From: Sphingobacterium faecale
GTDB lineage: Bacteria; Bacteroidota; Bacteroidia; Sphingobacteriales; Sphingobacteriaceae
Assembly: GCF_016746095.1 (NCBI RefSeq)
Contig: NZ_JAERTY010000003.1
Coordinates: 310,001-374,000 of the forward strand
DNA: 64,000 nt
Reading direction: 5' to 3'
Shown here: one piece after another, positions 1 through 8,043 of the stretch
Layout: each line of letters begins with the position of its first letter
How positions within the stretch are numbered: the stretch's first letter is position 1
Notes under the pieces: generated by a model
Database searches by the model: none
What the model was told of the DNA's origin: nothing
Seen by the model: the letters and a program-made list of their open reading frames with translations, nothing else
Translations under genes and position numbers: made by a program

Positions 1-680
1 GCAGTGGGGCCTTTAAGGATATTGATACTTTCTATGTCCTCAGGGTTCACATCCTGTCCTACGTTACCTAAGTCCACTCCATTACCATTACCTGAACTGA
101 AGTTGGAGTTAGATATTGGCGTACCGTCGATCACCATTAGTGGTTGACCTCCCCCCGTAACAGAGTTGATACCTCTTAGTTTAATCTTTTGTGTTCCACC
201 TAGATTCGCACCAGAGGATCCCGTGACTTGCGCTCCGGCCACTTTTCCCGCAAGCGAACCTAATACATTGGCCTCTTTTGTAAAAGTAAGATCATCTCCT
301 CCAATTTTTTGAGTCGAATATCCTAATGATTTCTGGGACCTTTGTATGCCTAGTGCTGTTACAACAACTTCTTCAATATCCTTCTCGCTAGTAATTAAGG
401 TTACACTAATTGTTTTCCGGCCTTTGACCTGAATCTCTTGCGAGAGATAGCCGACTGCGGAAATCATCAGTGTTGCATTTTGATCTGCATTTAAAGCAAA
501 TAGTCCACTGGCATTGGTAGATCCTGCAGTAGAGGTCCCTTTGACCGAGATTGTTACTCCCGACAGAGGAGTTCCATTTTGGTCTGTTACCTTACCAGCT
601 ACCGAAATCTGCTGCGCGTTTACCACCTGTAAACCAGCGCTCGCCATCACACATAGTGCGGTGAGTAGATGATTTTTCAT
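1..680 (-). CDS. SusC/RagA-family TonB-dependent outer-membrane receptor, N-terminal part (truncated by window edge)
   Basis: Reading from the ATG at 680 gives about 226 residues before the window ends. They start with a signal peptide (MKNHLLTALCVMASAGLQVV, then NAQ) and a carboxypeptidase-like regulatory domain (VAGKVTDQNGTPLSGVTISV, about residues 27-105). A TonB-box-like EEVVVTALG segment follows, then the plug domain with LRGINSV, PLMVIDGTPI and the typical ESINILKGPT. These features are characteristic of SusC-type receptors, which import oligomeric nutrients together with a SusD lipoprotein; SusD and the barrel would lie beyond position 1. The gene follows the dipeptide epimerase on the same strand after 81 bp, so it may be co-transcribed. 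Family call is secure; substrate is unknown. Confidence 0.93.
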   Translation of the reverse strand, partial: MKNHLLTALCVMASAGLQVVNAQQISVAGKVTDQNGTPLSGVTISVKGTSTAGSTNASGLFALNADQNATLMISAVGYLSQEIQVKGRKTISVTLITSEKDIEEVVVTALGIQRSQKSLGYSTQKIGGDDLTFTKEANVLGSLAGKVAGAQVTGSSGANLGGTQKIKLRGINSVTGGGQPLMVIDGTPISNSNFSSGNGNGVDLGNVGQDVNPEDIESINILKGPT

Positions 681-761
681 GAATAAGGTTTGTTTAGTTT
701 ATAATTTTTTTAAGTTTTATTTGGTACTCCGGTCAATTTACGACCGGAGATTTTTTCTGTA

Positions 762-1817
762 TCATGTGTTTTTTATCACACCTATTCCCGGCCGATCTGG
801 CAGTATACACAGTCCATTGTGTACTGTCATCCCATCGTAAATATCGTTCCCTATAAGTAATGCTCCATCTAAATCTGCCCAGTCTACTAACGGTGCTAGT
901 TGTGCCGCAGCAGAGATTGCACAAGAAGTTTCGGTCATACAACCGAGCATTACCTTCATTTCTAAAGATCGCGCTAATTCTGCCATTTGCTTGGCTTCAC
1001 GCATACCTGTACATTTCATAAGCTTGATATTAATACCTGTATAAACATCCTTTAGTTTGGGGACGTCAATCAATCGTTGACACCCCTCGTCTGCTATCGT
1101 AGGGATGGGTGAGTATGCTGTCAACCAAGCATTCTCATCGATCATCTCTTTCGGCATAGGTTGTTCTAAAAAAACTACATTCCGTTCGTACAACCAATGT
1201 GCCATTTCTAATGCTTCTTCTTTGTTTTTCCAACCTTGATTGACATCAGCACAAAGAGGAACATCAGTTACAGAGCGTATAGTTTCAATAATCATTTTAT
1301 CTGTATCAAGACCCAGTTTGACTTTCAAAATCTTAAACTGTTCTGCTTCCTTTACCTTCTTACGAATCATCTCTTCGCTATCTATACCTATTGTATAGGA
1401 AGTTGGAGGAATACGATCTGGATTTAACCCCCATATTTTATAGTAAGGTTGTTGCATGATTTTCCCCAACAAATCGTGCAAAGCGATATCCAATGCCGCT
1501 TTTGCAGCGGTATTCTTTTCTTGTAGCACATCGATATAGTGAAGAATTTCATCTGTTGCAAATGGAGAAGAAAAGTGACTTAAGTCCACTTGACGCAGGA
1601 AATCGCATACACTTTCTTGTGATTCACCAAGATAAGGAGGCATACTAGCTTCACCATATCCGATGAGTCCTTCGTATTCTATTTCAGTCAATACTACAGG
1701 AGTAGTCGTCCGACTAAAGGACGCAACAGTAAAGACATGACGCATTTCTAAGGTGTAAGGCCTAAAGCGTAATGTGAATCTGCCCATTGTTTTTGTTTCC
1801 CAGGAATTGCTGCTCAT
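762..1817 (-). CDS. Dipeptide epimerase (L-Ala-D/L-Glu epimerase type, enolase superfamily)
   Basis: A 351-residue member of the mandelate racemase/muconate lactonizing branch of the enolase superfamily. The catalytic layout is visible: the KxK pair at about K165/K167 (LKVKLG), metal ligands D191 (CADVNQGW), E218 (FLEQP) and D243 (IADEG), and the opposite-face lysine at about K265 (NIKLMK). Enzymes of this type epimerise L-Ala-D-Glu from murein peptides so that the dipeptide can be degraded. The upstream neighbour is an NlpC/P60 endopeptidase 14 bp away, which supports a murein-peptide recycling operon. The frame opens at ATG 1817; an internal ATG at 1787 (MGRFTLRF) lies closer to where the conserved domain begins, so the first ten residues may not be translated. 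Exact dipeptide specificity is inferred. Confidence 0.88.
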   Translation of the reverse strand: MSSNSWETKTMGRFTLRFRPYTLEMRHVFTVASFSRTTTPVVLTEIEYEGLIGYGEASMPPYLGESQESVCDFLRQVDLSHFSSPFATDEILHYIDVLQEKNTAAKAALDIALHDLLGKIMQQPYYKIWGLNPDRIPPTSYTIGIDSEEMIRKKVKEAEQFKILKVKLGLDTDKMIIETIRSVTDVPLCADVNQGWKNKEEALEMAHWLYERNVVFLEQPMPKEMIDENAWLTAYSPIPTIADEGCQRLIDVPKLKDVYTGINIKLMKCTGMREAKQMAELARSLEMKVMLGCMTETSCAISAAAQLAPLVDWADLDGALLIGNDIYDGMTVHNGLCILPDRPGIGVIKNT

Positions 1818-1831
1818 GATGTCTTTCTTTT

Positions 1832-3052
1832 TTATTTTTTGTAGAATGGGTTGTCTTGAATAGCTACGATAGCGTTATCTTTGGCTCCAACATAACGTTT
1901 CGCTGCAACGACTGTCCTAGTTTGGAAATCGTCATAATTACTTGCGTCTTTCAACATAGAATTAACACGTACCGTACCCGCTGAATGTATAAATTCTCCA
2001 TTGCCCATATAGAGCGCCACGTGTGTCACCCGCGCATTAGGATTGCTGGCTTTACCGGCAGCGAAGAAAAGTAAATCTGCAGGTTTTAGATTTTTTAATG
2101 CCTTTTCCGCGTCGAAATGACCATCCTGGCCTAAAATATCTACTGTTTCACCGACTAAAACCTGTTGAGAGGCATCCCGTGGAATTACATAGCCATTCAT
2201 GAAAAATGCTGTTTTGGTAAAACCACTGCAATCTACACCTTTGACTGATGTACCACCCCATAGGTAGGGGAGTCCTAACATGCTCTTGGCACTATTCAAC
2301 ACATTATCGGGTGTTAGGTTTCTTGAGGTTATCCAATCTTGTAGTGTCAAAGCCTCATCTTTGGGTACATAGCCAATGCGTCCATCGGGATAAGCAACTT
2401 CGTAGAATTGTGAAGATTCTTTCTCTAGGGCTAGGATATTACCATACACCAGGTCTGAAATACGAATACTTTTTACATCTGGCTTAGAGTAAGCTTTTCC
2501 AAAGTCATTGGTGTATACTATTTTTTTGCGGTTTTTCCATTGTTGTAATTCTGCTGTAGTCATCGGAACAAGCGAAGAGGTCGGTACCCATGATATATAA
2601 CCTTCAGGCGTACGTACTCTATATTCGCCATTGGATTTCTGTAAAATATCAACTTGTGTTCCCAAAATAGCTTGCGACGCCATTTCAGATGCATGTCCCG
2701 GTTTTGTCCGCAGATTGGCCACGGATAAATTAACAATTCCAAAAGTTTTCATTCCTACTGAAGTATCCGGATATAATTGAACTTTTACCTGAGCACCGCT
2801 TTTTTGCAGTTTCTCCTGAAGGAAAGGAAGCGCATCGGATTCGGTTGTCTGTATGACATAGGTATTCTTTTTCAGATCTGCACTAGTCAACTCAATCAAT
2901 TTCGTTCTTTTATCAGGGGCGAATTTTGACTTTCCTTCCTCTATAGAAGCTACAACTATTTTGTATTTTGTAGAATCAACTTGCGCAAAGGTAATAACCG
3001 ATGAAAACAAGCCCAATACTGGTAGACAGAAATAAATAAATTTTTTTATCAT
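1832..3052 (-). CDS. Secreted NlpC/P60 endopeptidase with SH3-like domains (YkfC-like)
   Basis: A 406-residue protein with an N-terminal signal peptide (MIKKFIYFCLPVLGLFSSVI, cleaved near TFAQ). An SH3b-like region covers about 103-235 (VNLRTKPG-type strands, two copies). A C-terminal NlpC/P60 domain (about 250-390) carries catalytic Cys275 in GVDCSGF and His344 in THVALYMG; His356 in EFIHSAG may also contribute. This matches gamma-D-glutamyl-L-diamino-acid endopeptidases that trim murein stem peptides. It is the first gene of a minus-strand unit with the dipeptide epimerase, which would act on the released L-Ala-D-Glu. No promoter with a good TAnnTTTG match was found in the 197 bp upstream. 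Confidence 0.92.
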   Translation of the reverse strand: MIKKFIYFCLPVLGLFSSVITFAQVDSTKYKIVVASIEEGKSKFAPDKRTKLIELTSADLKKNTYVIQTTESDALPFLQEKLQKSGAQVKVQLYPDTSVGMKTFGIVNLSVANLRTKPGHASEMASQAILGTQVDILQKSNGEYRVRTPEGYISWVPTSSLVPMTTAELQQWKNRKKIVYTNDFGKAYSKPDVKSIRISDLVYGNILALEKESSQFYEVAYPDGRIGYVPKDEALTLQDWITSRNLTPDNVLNSAKSMLGLPYLWGGTSVKGVDCSGFTKTAFFMNGYVIPRDASQQVLVGETVDILGQDGHFDAEKALKNLKPADLLFFAAGKASNPNARVTHVALYMGNGEFIHSAGTVRVNSMLKDASNYDDFQTRTVVAAKRYVGAKDNAIVAIQDNPFYKK

Positions 3053-3249
3053 AATTATATTTTCAATCGTGAAGGGATCATATAAAGTATATGCCTAAAT
3101 TACGACAAAAATGCATAGAAACGCAAGAAATAATGAATTAATTAAATGTTTTTGCGTTTTTTTACGAATAATTTGACAAATCGGAAACACACCCCGATCG
3201 ATCAATGTTATCTAAGCTGTGAAGGTAATAGGTAGTAAAGAGTAACAAT

Positions 3250-5550
3250 TTATTCATATTCTTTGGCCTTGACCGGAGCTTTATTACCATCTTTATCCAT
3301 TACATAATACCAGCCATCCTTTTTCACGATAATGGGCCATGTTTTGTCTTTGCCGTGATAATTTCTACGGATGTCATCATAAATAGCAGGGACAACCCTA
3401 TTTCCGTTTTTATCGGCCATACCTGACTTCCCGTCCTGCGTAAGCATAATATTCGGATAGCTGGCACTCAGCTCTACATAATCAAAAATAGGTTCCAGTA
3501 AGATATGACCGTCACGACGTGCCAGGCCATAGTGCCTTCCCTTCTGTATTTGCAAAATACCGTCTTCGCTCCCTGTGGCATACACATTATCATACTCAAA
3601 AGGCAATACCACGCGACCTGCTACATCAATCATCCCATATTTATATTTCCTTCTTTCACCTTCTCTCCCGACATCACGCTTAGCAGCCAATGCCACTCCT
3701 TCATAGAATACATCAACCTGCTCTATGCCCTCGAATCGCTTTTCTTCCCAGCGTTCATTGATAAACAGATTCCCTTCTTCACCGTATATTTTCTTCAATC
3801 CGCTGTAAAATCCGCCATGATTTTTATCATTGTAGGCCGGAAAACGAAGTAAGTTATACCCTGCATCAGTCCTCCATGTTGGATTTTTATAGATCAGTCT
3901 ACCTTGTAAATCGACGAGCTTATACTCCTTATTCTTCATCTCAAGCAGCCAATAGCGATTATCTACTAAATGACATTCCGCTATTTGCTGTAATAACGTG
4001 TCCATCCGATTTTGCTTTATATTATAACTGTAAAAAGCATTATCATAGTTTTCCAAACGCTTACGCACCAGCATCCACTCTTCATTTAGTATATCGATAT
4101 ACTGTTCAGCCATTGGTATAATTAGCTTTTTCGTCTCCAGATCGAAGAGTCCTATTTGCTCGAGGTAACTTCCTTCTCGTTTCCCTTTAGAGAAAGCCAA
4201 ATAGCGTTTAAGCACCTGAGGTTGGTATTCTACACCCCTATTTGAAAACTGATAGGAGTTTTCAACAACATAATCCAGAGGAAGAATTTCCTCGCCAAGC
4301 TCATCAGCTACTCCTATTTTACCTTGATTTTCTACTCGATAGACCGTCTTTCCATTATAGTAATGTGCGTCTATACCGCTATACTTGCCCATAGGAAGAA
4401 TGAGGTTCCCCTCCCAGTTATAAATCCCCTTCTGTCCGTCATTCATTGCTGCTATTAAATAGGGCATTTTATCAACTTCGTTTTCGTATTCCATACGGGC
4501 TTTCCATTTGGGGTCAAGTCCATAACTACTGTCTCGCTCATCCAAGGAAATTGTTGGGACATATTCACTGGTATATCTGCCATCAGACTTTAAGAAGCTG
4601 ACTTCATCGTATTCAAAATCAAGCACTGTCTCCCCTTGTGCACTAATCACCCCGTACCTTCCCTTCTTTTTTGCATTCGCCAGATTGCGATTAAATCCAC
4701 CGATGTATTCCAATGAAGCTGGTACAATCACCTGCTTGGACACGGGGTCTATAATGCCTAAATATTCTTTTTCTTTAAAGACTAACAAATTAGAGCCTTG
4801 GATAGCCCGATAGAGCTCATGTCCAGAGATCAGCACATTCCCAGTAGTATCAAAGACGTATGAACTAGTTGAAATATTCGCTTCGAAACGGATCTCCTTC
4901 CCATCGTAAAGTATACGCATATAATCATCGTACTTTATGGGGATAATGACATCACCTGTCGCTTTCGCCAATCCCGCCTGTTCGCCGTCCCTGATCTCTA
5001 CGAAATCATCATTATAGAAATTTGTTACATACTCAAATTGTGGTTCTTTTATCAATTGTCCTGTCTGAGTGGAGACCCAGCCCCAAAGCCCTTTTTGAGA
5101 TACTGCTATCACTGCCTTATTGATGACTTTAGCATCTTCGTAATCAAATGGGACAATAACATTTCCCTGTTCGTCTGCTACCCCAACGCGACCTTTACGC
5201 TTCAAAACAGCAAATTTATAGTCATAAGCTACCCCTTCTCGCCATTGTCCTTGATACCGTGTCTCGAGCTTGATATGATCGTATACGCTGGGCAGCAGTA
5301 CTTGCCCATCTTCTCTCAACATGCCATATTTACCGTCCTTAACAACGACAAACAGATCTGCAGCATGTTCTTCGACATCGTCGATCCAAAAATCACTAGC
5401 TGGGTGGTAATAATAAGTTTTACCTGATTTCTTAATTTTCATCAGGGGAGAGAGATAGTCCCCGAACTCAATAGATTCTACAACTTGATATTCCTGAGTG
5501 TAACTCAAGCTCAACTGAAATATTAAAAAAAGGCAGATCAGGTACTTCAT
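3250..5550 (-). CDS. Secreted WG-repeat protein
   Basis: About 766 residues. The frame extends to a TTG at 5559, but the ATG at 5550 (MKYLICLFLIFQLSLSYTQE) begins directly with a signal peptide and is the better start. The mature part is built of WG-type repeats of roughly 35-45 residues, with recognisable copies such as GRVGVADEQGNVIVPFDYED, GLWGWVSTQTGQLIKEPQFE, GKIGVADELGEEILPLDYV, KYGMIDVAGRVVLPFEYD and GKSGMADKNGNRVVPAIYDD. I count about ten copies, some degenerate in the middle. WG repeats are common in secreted or surface Bacteroidota proteins, but no general function is established. It stands alone: the neighbours on the same strand are about 150-200 bp away. Confidence 0.85.
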   Translation of the reverse strand: MKYLICLFLIFQLSLSYTQEYQVVESIEFGDYLSPLMKIKKSGKTYYYHPASDFWIDDVEEHAADLFVVVKDGKYGMLREDGQVLLPSVYDHIKLETRYQGQWREGVAYDYKFAVLKRKGRVGVADEQGNVIVPFDYEDAKVINKAVIAVSQKGLWGWVSTQTGQLIKEPQFEYVTNFYNDDFVEIRDGEQAGLAKATGDVIIPIKYDDYMRILYDGKEIRFEANISTSSYVFDTTGNVLISGHELYRAIQGSNLLVFKEKEYLGIIDPVSKQVIVPASLEYIGGFNRNLANAKKKGRYGVISAQGETVLDFEYDEVSFLKSDGRYTSEYVPTISLDERDSSYGLDPKWKARMEYENEVDKMPYLIAAMNDGQKGIYNWEGNLILPMGKYSGIDAHYYNGKTVYRVENQGKIGVADELGEEILPLDYVVENSYQFSNRGVEYQPQVLKRYLAFSKGKREGSYLEQIGLFDLETKKLIIPMAEQYIDILNEEWMLVRKRLENYDNAFYSYNIKQNRMDTLLQQIAECHLVDNRYWLLEMKNKEYKLVDLQGRLIYKNPTWRTDAGYNLLRFPAYNDKNHGGFYSGLKKIYGEEGNLFINERWEEKRFEGIEQVDVFYEGVALAAKRDVGREGERRKYKYGMIDVAGRVVLPFEYDNVYATGSEDGILQIQKGRHYGLARRDGHILLEPIFDYVELSASYPNIMLTQDGKSGMADKNGNRVVPAIYDDIRRNYHGKDKTWPIIVKKDGWYYVMDKDGNKAPVKAKEYE

Positions 5551-5698
5551 ATACAACAAAATATACTCAAATATCGCTATTATTTGTTACTATAAAATCC
5601 CTGAATACAGTTAATCTATAGTTTATAACAGCCCTACCTGAGTATAGTTCTAGCCCTCCAGCCTCCCATCAAAAGACGGGATAAATGTCAAATATGCA

Positions 5699-6187
5699 TT
5701 AACGAAGTAAGAAAGCCATTACCCAACCTGTTACATATAACCCTAATCCATACATAAAATGTGCCTGCAAGCTCCGAACACGGGCTAAGCTTGGGTTTGG
5801 TGTCTTTGAGGCAGCTACTCCAAAGCCAAACGCTGGCTGCATAATGAACCAAGGGGCGAATGTCGTGCCTAAACCAATCAACATCGCTGGCCAAAATGTA
5901 GGCGCAGAGAGCCAATCGATTCCCCAGATCAACAATAACAGGTAAGCAAACGCTATTCCTATCGAATAATGGGCCAACCAACCAATCTGCTTCTCCTTCC
6001 AGAAAGGTGTTGCTTTTAGAATAGATTCATGGTAGAATGTACCTTTTGTAATATGTCCAATCCATCGTCCTAATAATGCATAATCCAACGATGGAATCTG
6101 CCATACTTTTTTTAGAACTACGGCGAAGACATCCATTACGATGGTGGCGCCGATACCTAATAAAAGTGCATAAAATAGTGTTATCAT
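5699..6187 (-). CDS. DUF2938-family integral membrane protein
   Basis: A 162-residue protein with four likely membrane segments: MITLFYALLLGIGATIVMDV, the SIGIAFAYLLLLIWGI region, the WPAMLIGLGTTFAPWFIMQP region, and a C-terminal LGLYVTGWVMAFLL. The spacing and the FAPWFIMQPAFGFG motif resemble the DUF2938 family, whose function is unknown. It has its own promoter-like box (TACATTTGC, reverse strand of 6213-6221) about 26 bp before the ATG. It is divergent from the thioredoxin operon. Confidence 0.78.
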   Translation of the reverse strand: MITLFYALLLGIGATIVMDVFAVVLKKVWQIPSLDYALLGRWIGHITKGTFYHESILKATPFWKEKQIGWLAHYSIGIAFAYLLLLIWGIDWLSAPTFWPAMLIGLGTTFAPWFIMQPAFGFGVAASKTPNPSLARVRSLQAHFMYGLGLYVTGWVMAFLLR

Positions 6188-6212
6188 AGCTCCTTAATTA
6201 TAATCTAATACC

Positions 6213-6221
6213 GCAAATGTA
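6213..6221 (-). promoter_or_regulatory. -7 promoter box for the DUF2938 gene
   Basis: The reverse strand reads TACATTTGC, an exact match to the Bacteroidota consensus TAnnTTTGC, about 26 bp before the ATG at 6187. No clear -33 TTTG was checked at fixed spacing. Confidence 0.6.
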
Positions 6222-6361
6222 AGCGATATGAGACGTTGTACAGGAACACAAAACAGAGCAAAAACAGGACAAATCAAAGCATTGGATATTCTTGATTGAT
6301 ACACCTGTGATATGTACCGTTTTTGCTAGCAAATGTATAATTATACAAATCACGCTCGCTC

Positions 6362-6369
6362 TAACTTTG
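6362..6369 (+). promoter_or_regulatory. -7 promoter box for the thioredoxin operon
   Basis: TAACTTTG matches TAnnTTTG exactly and lies 20 bp before the ATG at 6390. It falls inside the longer open frame that starts at 6333, which argues that the gene begins at 6390 rather than 6333. Confidence 0.62.
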
Positions 6370-6389
6370 TAGTACTAAAGAATAATAAA

Positions 6390-6671
6390 ATGCAAAAAGA
6401 AACCCACAGCCTGAAACTGCTGCAATTTTACGCAGACTGGTGTCAGCCCTGCCAAATGATGATGCCTATCGTAGCATCCATAAAGGGAAAAGAGTATGAT
6501 TTCCTTGATATATTACAATACAACGTGGACGAAGAAGCCTTCCTGTCTCAGAAATACAACATACGATCAATCCCTACAGTGGTCGTTTTAAAAAACAATG
6601 AAGAGGTATGGCGATATACAGGCCCAATGCGTGCCAGTGAACTCAAAGAGATACTATTATCCTTGCGCTAG
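6390..6671 (+). CDS. Thioredoxin-family protein with WCQPC active site
   Basis: A 93-residue single-domain thioredoxin starting MQKETHSLKLLQFYADWCQP. The active site is WCQPC rather than the canonical WCGPC. The cis-proline loop (IRSIPTVVVL) and the C-terminal helix are present. The open frame runs back to an ATG at 6333, but the promoter box at 6362-6369 lies inside that extension and the added residues do not look like thioredoxin. It is the first gene of an operon with a second thioredoxin 37 bp downstream and a thioredoxin reductase. The Gln within the active site may shift the redox potential; this is inference. Confidence 0.88.
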   Translation: MQKETHSLKLLQFYADWCQPCQMMMPIVASIKGKEYDFLDILQYNVDEEAFLSQKYNIRSIPTVVVLKNNEEVWRYTGPMRASELKEILLSLR

Positions 6672-6708
6672 ACCTATTCCATTTTTATACATTTAATCAA
6701 AATACAAC

Positions 6709-7002
6709 ATGAGTTTCTTAGATCAAAAAAGTGACAAACCTATATTTATGCAATTTACAGCGATATGGTGTGGCCCTTGCCGCATGCTAAACCCTATCGT
6801 TGATAAAATCAAGGTTCATAAGTCTGAAGATGTAAATTTTATGCGCATAGATGTCGACACCCAAAGTACTATCGCGGAGGAATTCAGTATCCGTGGTGTA
6901 CCGACGATGATCTTACTGGACAAAGAAGGAAAAATAAGCTGGAGACATACAGGCTTAGCTTCAGAAAAAGAAATCCTGAACCATATCGAAAACATTCTAT
7001 AA
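6709..7002 (+). CDS. Thioredoxin
   Basis: A 97-residue thioredoxin with the canonical active site WCGPC ([12 protein letters not shown], residues about 17-28), the buried Asp/Asp-Val strand (MRIDVD), and the cis-proline motif [10 protein letters not shown]. It is a cytoplasmic disulfide reductase normally reduced by thioredoxin reductase, whose gene starts 2 bp after this stop codon. The pairing of two thioredoxins in one operon suggests division of labour between the WCQPC and WCGPC forms. Confidence 0.92.
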   Translation: MSFLDQKSDKPIFMQFTAIWCGPCRMLNPIVDKIKVHKSEDVNFMRIDVDTQSTIAEEFSIRGVPTMILLDKEGKISWRHTGLASEKEILNHIENIL

Positions 7003-7004
7003 CT

Positions 7005-8033
7005 ATGGAGAATACAACACAATGTGCTATCATCGGATCGGGACCTGCAGGCTATACAGCTGCTATATACGCGTCCCGAGCAGCTCTATCGCCCGTACTA
7101 TTTACCGGAGTACAGGTGGGTGGACAACTGATGCAGACAACGGAGGTGGACAATTTCCCAGGATATCCAACTGGTGTATTGGGACCACAGCTCATGGAAG
7201 ATCTCAGACAACAGGCTCTTCGATTTGATACCGAAATCATACAAGACGATATCGTTGAAATTGATTTTTCGGACCGTCCTTTTCGATTAATAAGACATAG
7301 TGGGGAGATAACCTGGGCCGATTCTATTATCATTGCTACCGGAGCATAGGCCAAATGGCTGGGACTAGAGAATGAGTCTCGGTACTTTGGTATCGGTGTA
7401 TCGGGATGTGCTACCTGCGATGGATTCTTCTACCGAGATAAATCTGTTGTGGTAGTAGGTGGTGGTGATACAGCATTGGAAGAGGCCTTTTTCCTCGCTA
7501 AATTCGCGAAGGAAATTCATCTTCTGGTACGTAAAGACACCTTTCGTGCGTCGCAGATTCTGCAGAATAGGTTAAAACAATTTCCACAAATCACCGTTCA
7601 CTTCAATACGGAACTACAGGATATAATTGGGGATGGAAAGAAAATCGAGTCTGTCATCATCAAAAAACCGGACAATAACACCTCGGAGCAGATATTGAAT
7701 GTAGAAGGCGTATTTGTCGCTATAGGACACACACCTAATACCGAACTTTTCAAAGGGAAACTCAACCTCGATGAAAGAGGCTATATAACAACCATCAAAG
7801 GTTCAACAAAAACTGGTCTCCCAGGTGTATTTGCCTGCGGAGATGTACAGGATAGTGAATATCGTCAAGCGATAACTGCAGCTGGTTCGGGCTGTATGGC
7901 TGCTCTGGATGTCGAACGTTACCTAGCCTCCAGAATAGAAAAAAACGGTATATTCTGTATTGAAGAAGAATCAACAGTTTCAACAATAACATCCCGAAAT
8001 GGCATTAATTGCCTCGATAATATTACCCTTTAA
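7005..8033 (+). pseudogene. trxB: Thioredoxin reductase interrupted by an in-frame TAG (nonsense mutation or base-call error)
   Basis: The frame opens at ATG 7005 and encodes the FAD-binding part ([20 protein letters not shown]). It stops at a TAG at 7347-7349 (codon 115). The same frame then continues without interruption to the stop at 8033. After the TAG it reads AKWLGLENES, then GVSGCATCDGFFY with the redox CATC at codons 135-138. The NADPH motif VVVGGGDTALEEA and the C-terminal FAD motif GVFACGDVQD follow. In the family this position lies in an ATGASA-type stretch, so a TCG serine codon to TAG is a single-base change. As read, only a 114-residue fragment without active site would be made. 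Everything else is intact, so either the mutation is very recent, the TAG is suppressed, or the base is wrong. It sits 2 bp after the second thioredoxin gene. Confidence 0.9.
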
Positions 8034-8043
8034 TCTATAAATT

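Noticed and set aside
3119..3158. Hairpin AACGCAA/TTGCGTT between the NlpC and WG-repeat genes as a terminator
   Set aside because: Its T-run is on the plus strand, while both flanking genes are transcribed from the minus strand, and the loop is long.
7347..7349. Selenocysteine or pyrrolysine recoding in trxB
   Set aside because: The codon is TAG, not TGA, and it lies at a serine position outside the redox site. No recoding signal or machinery is in the window.
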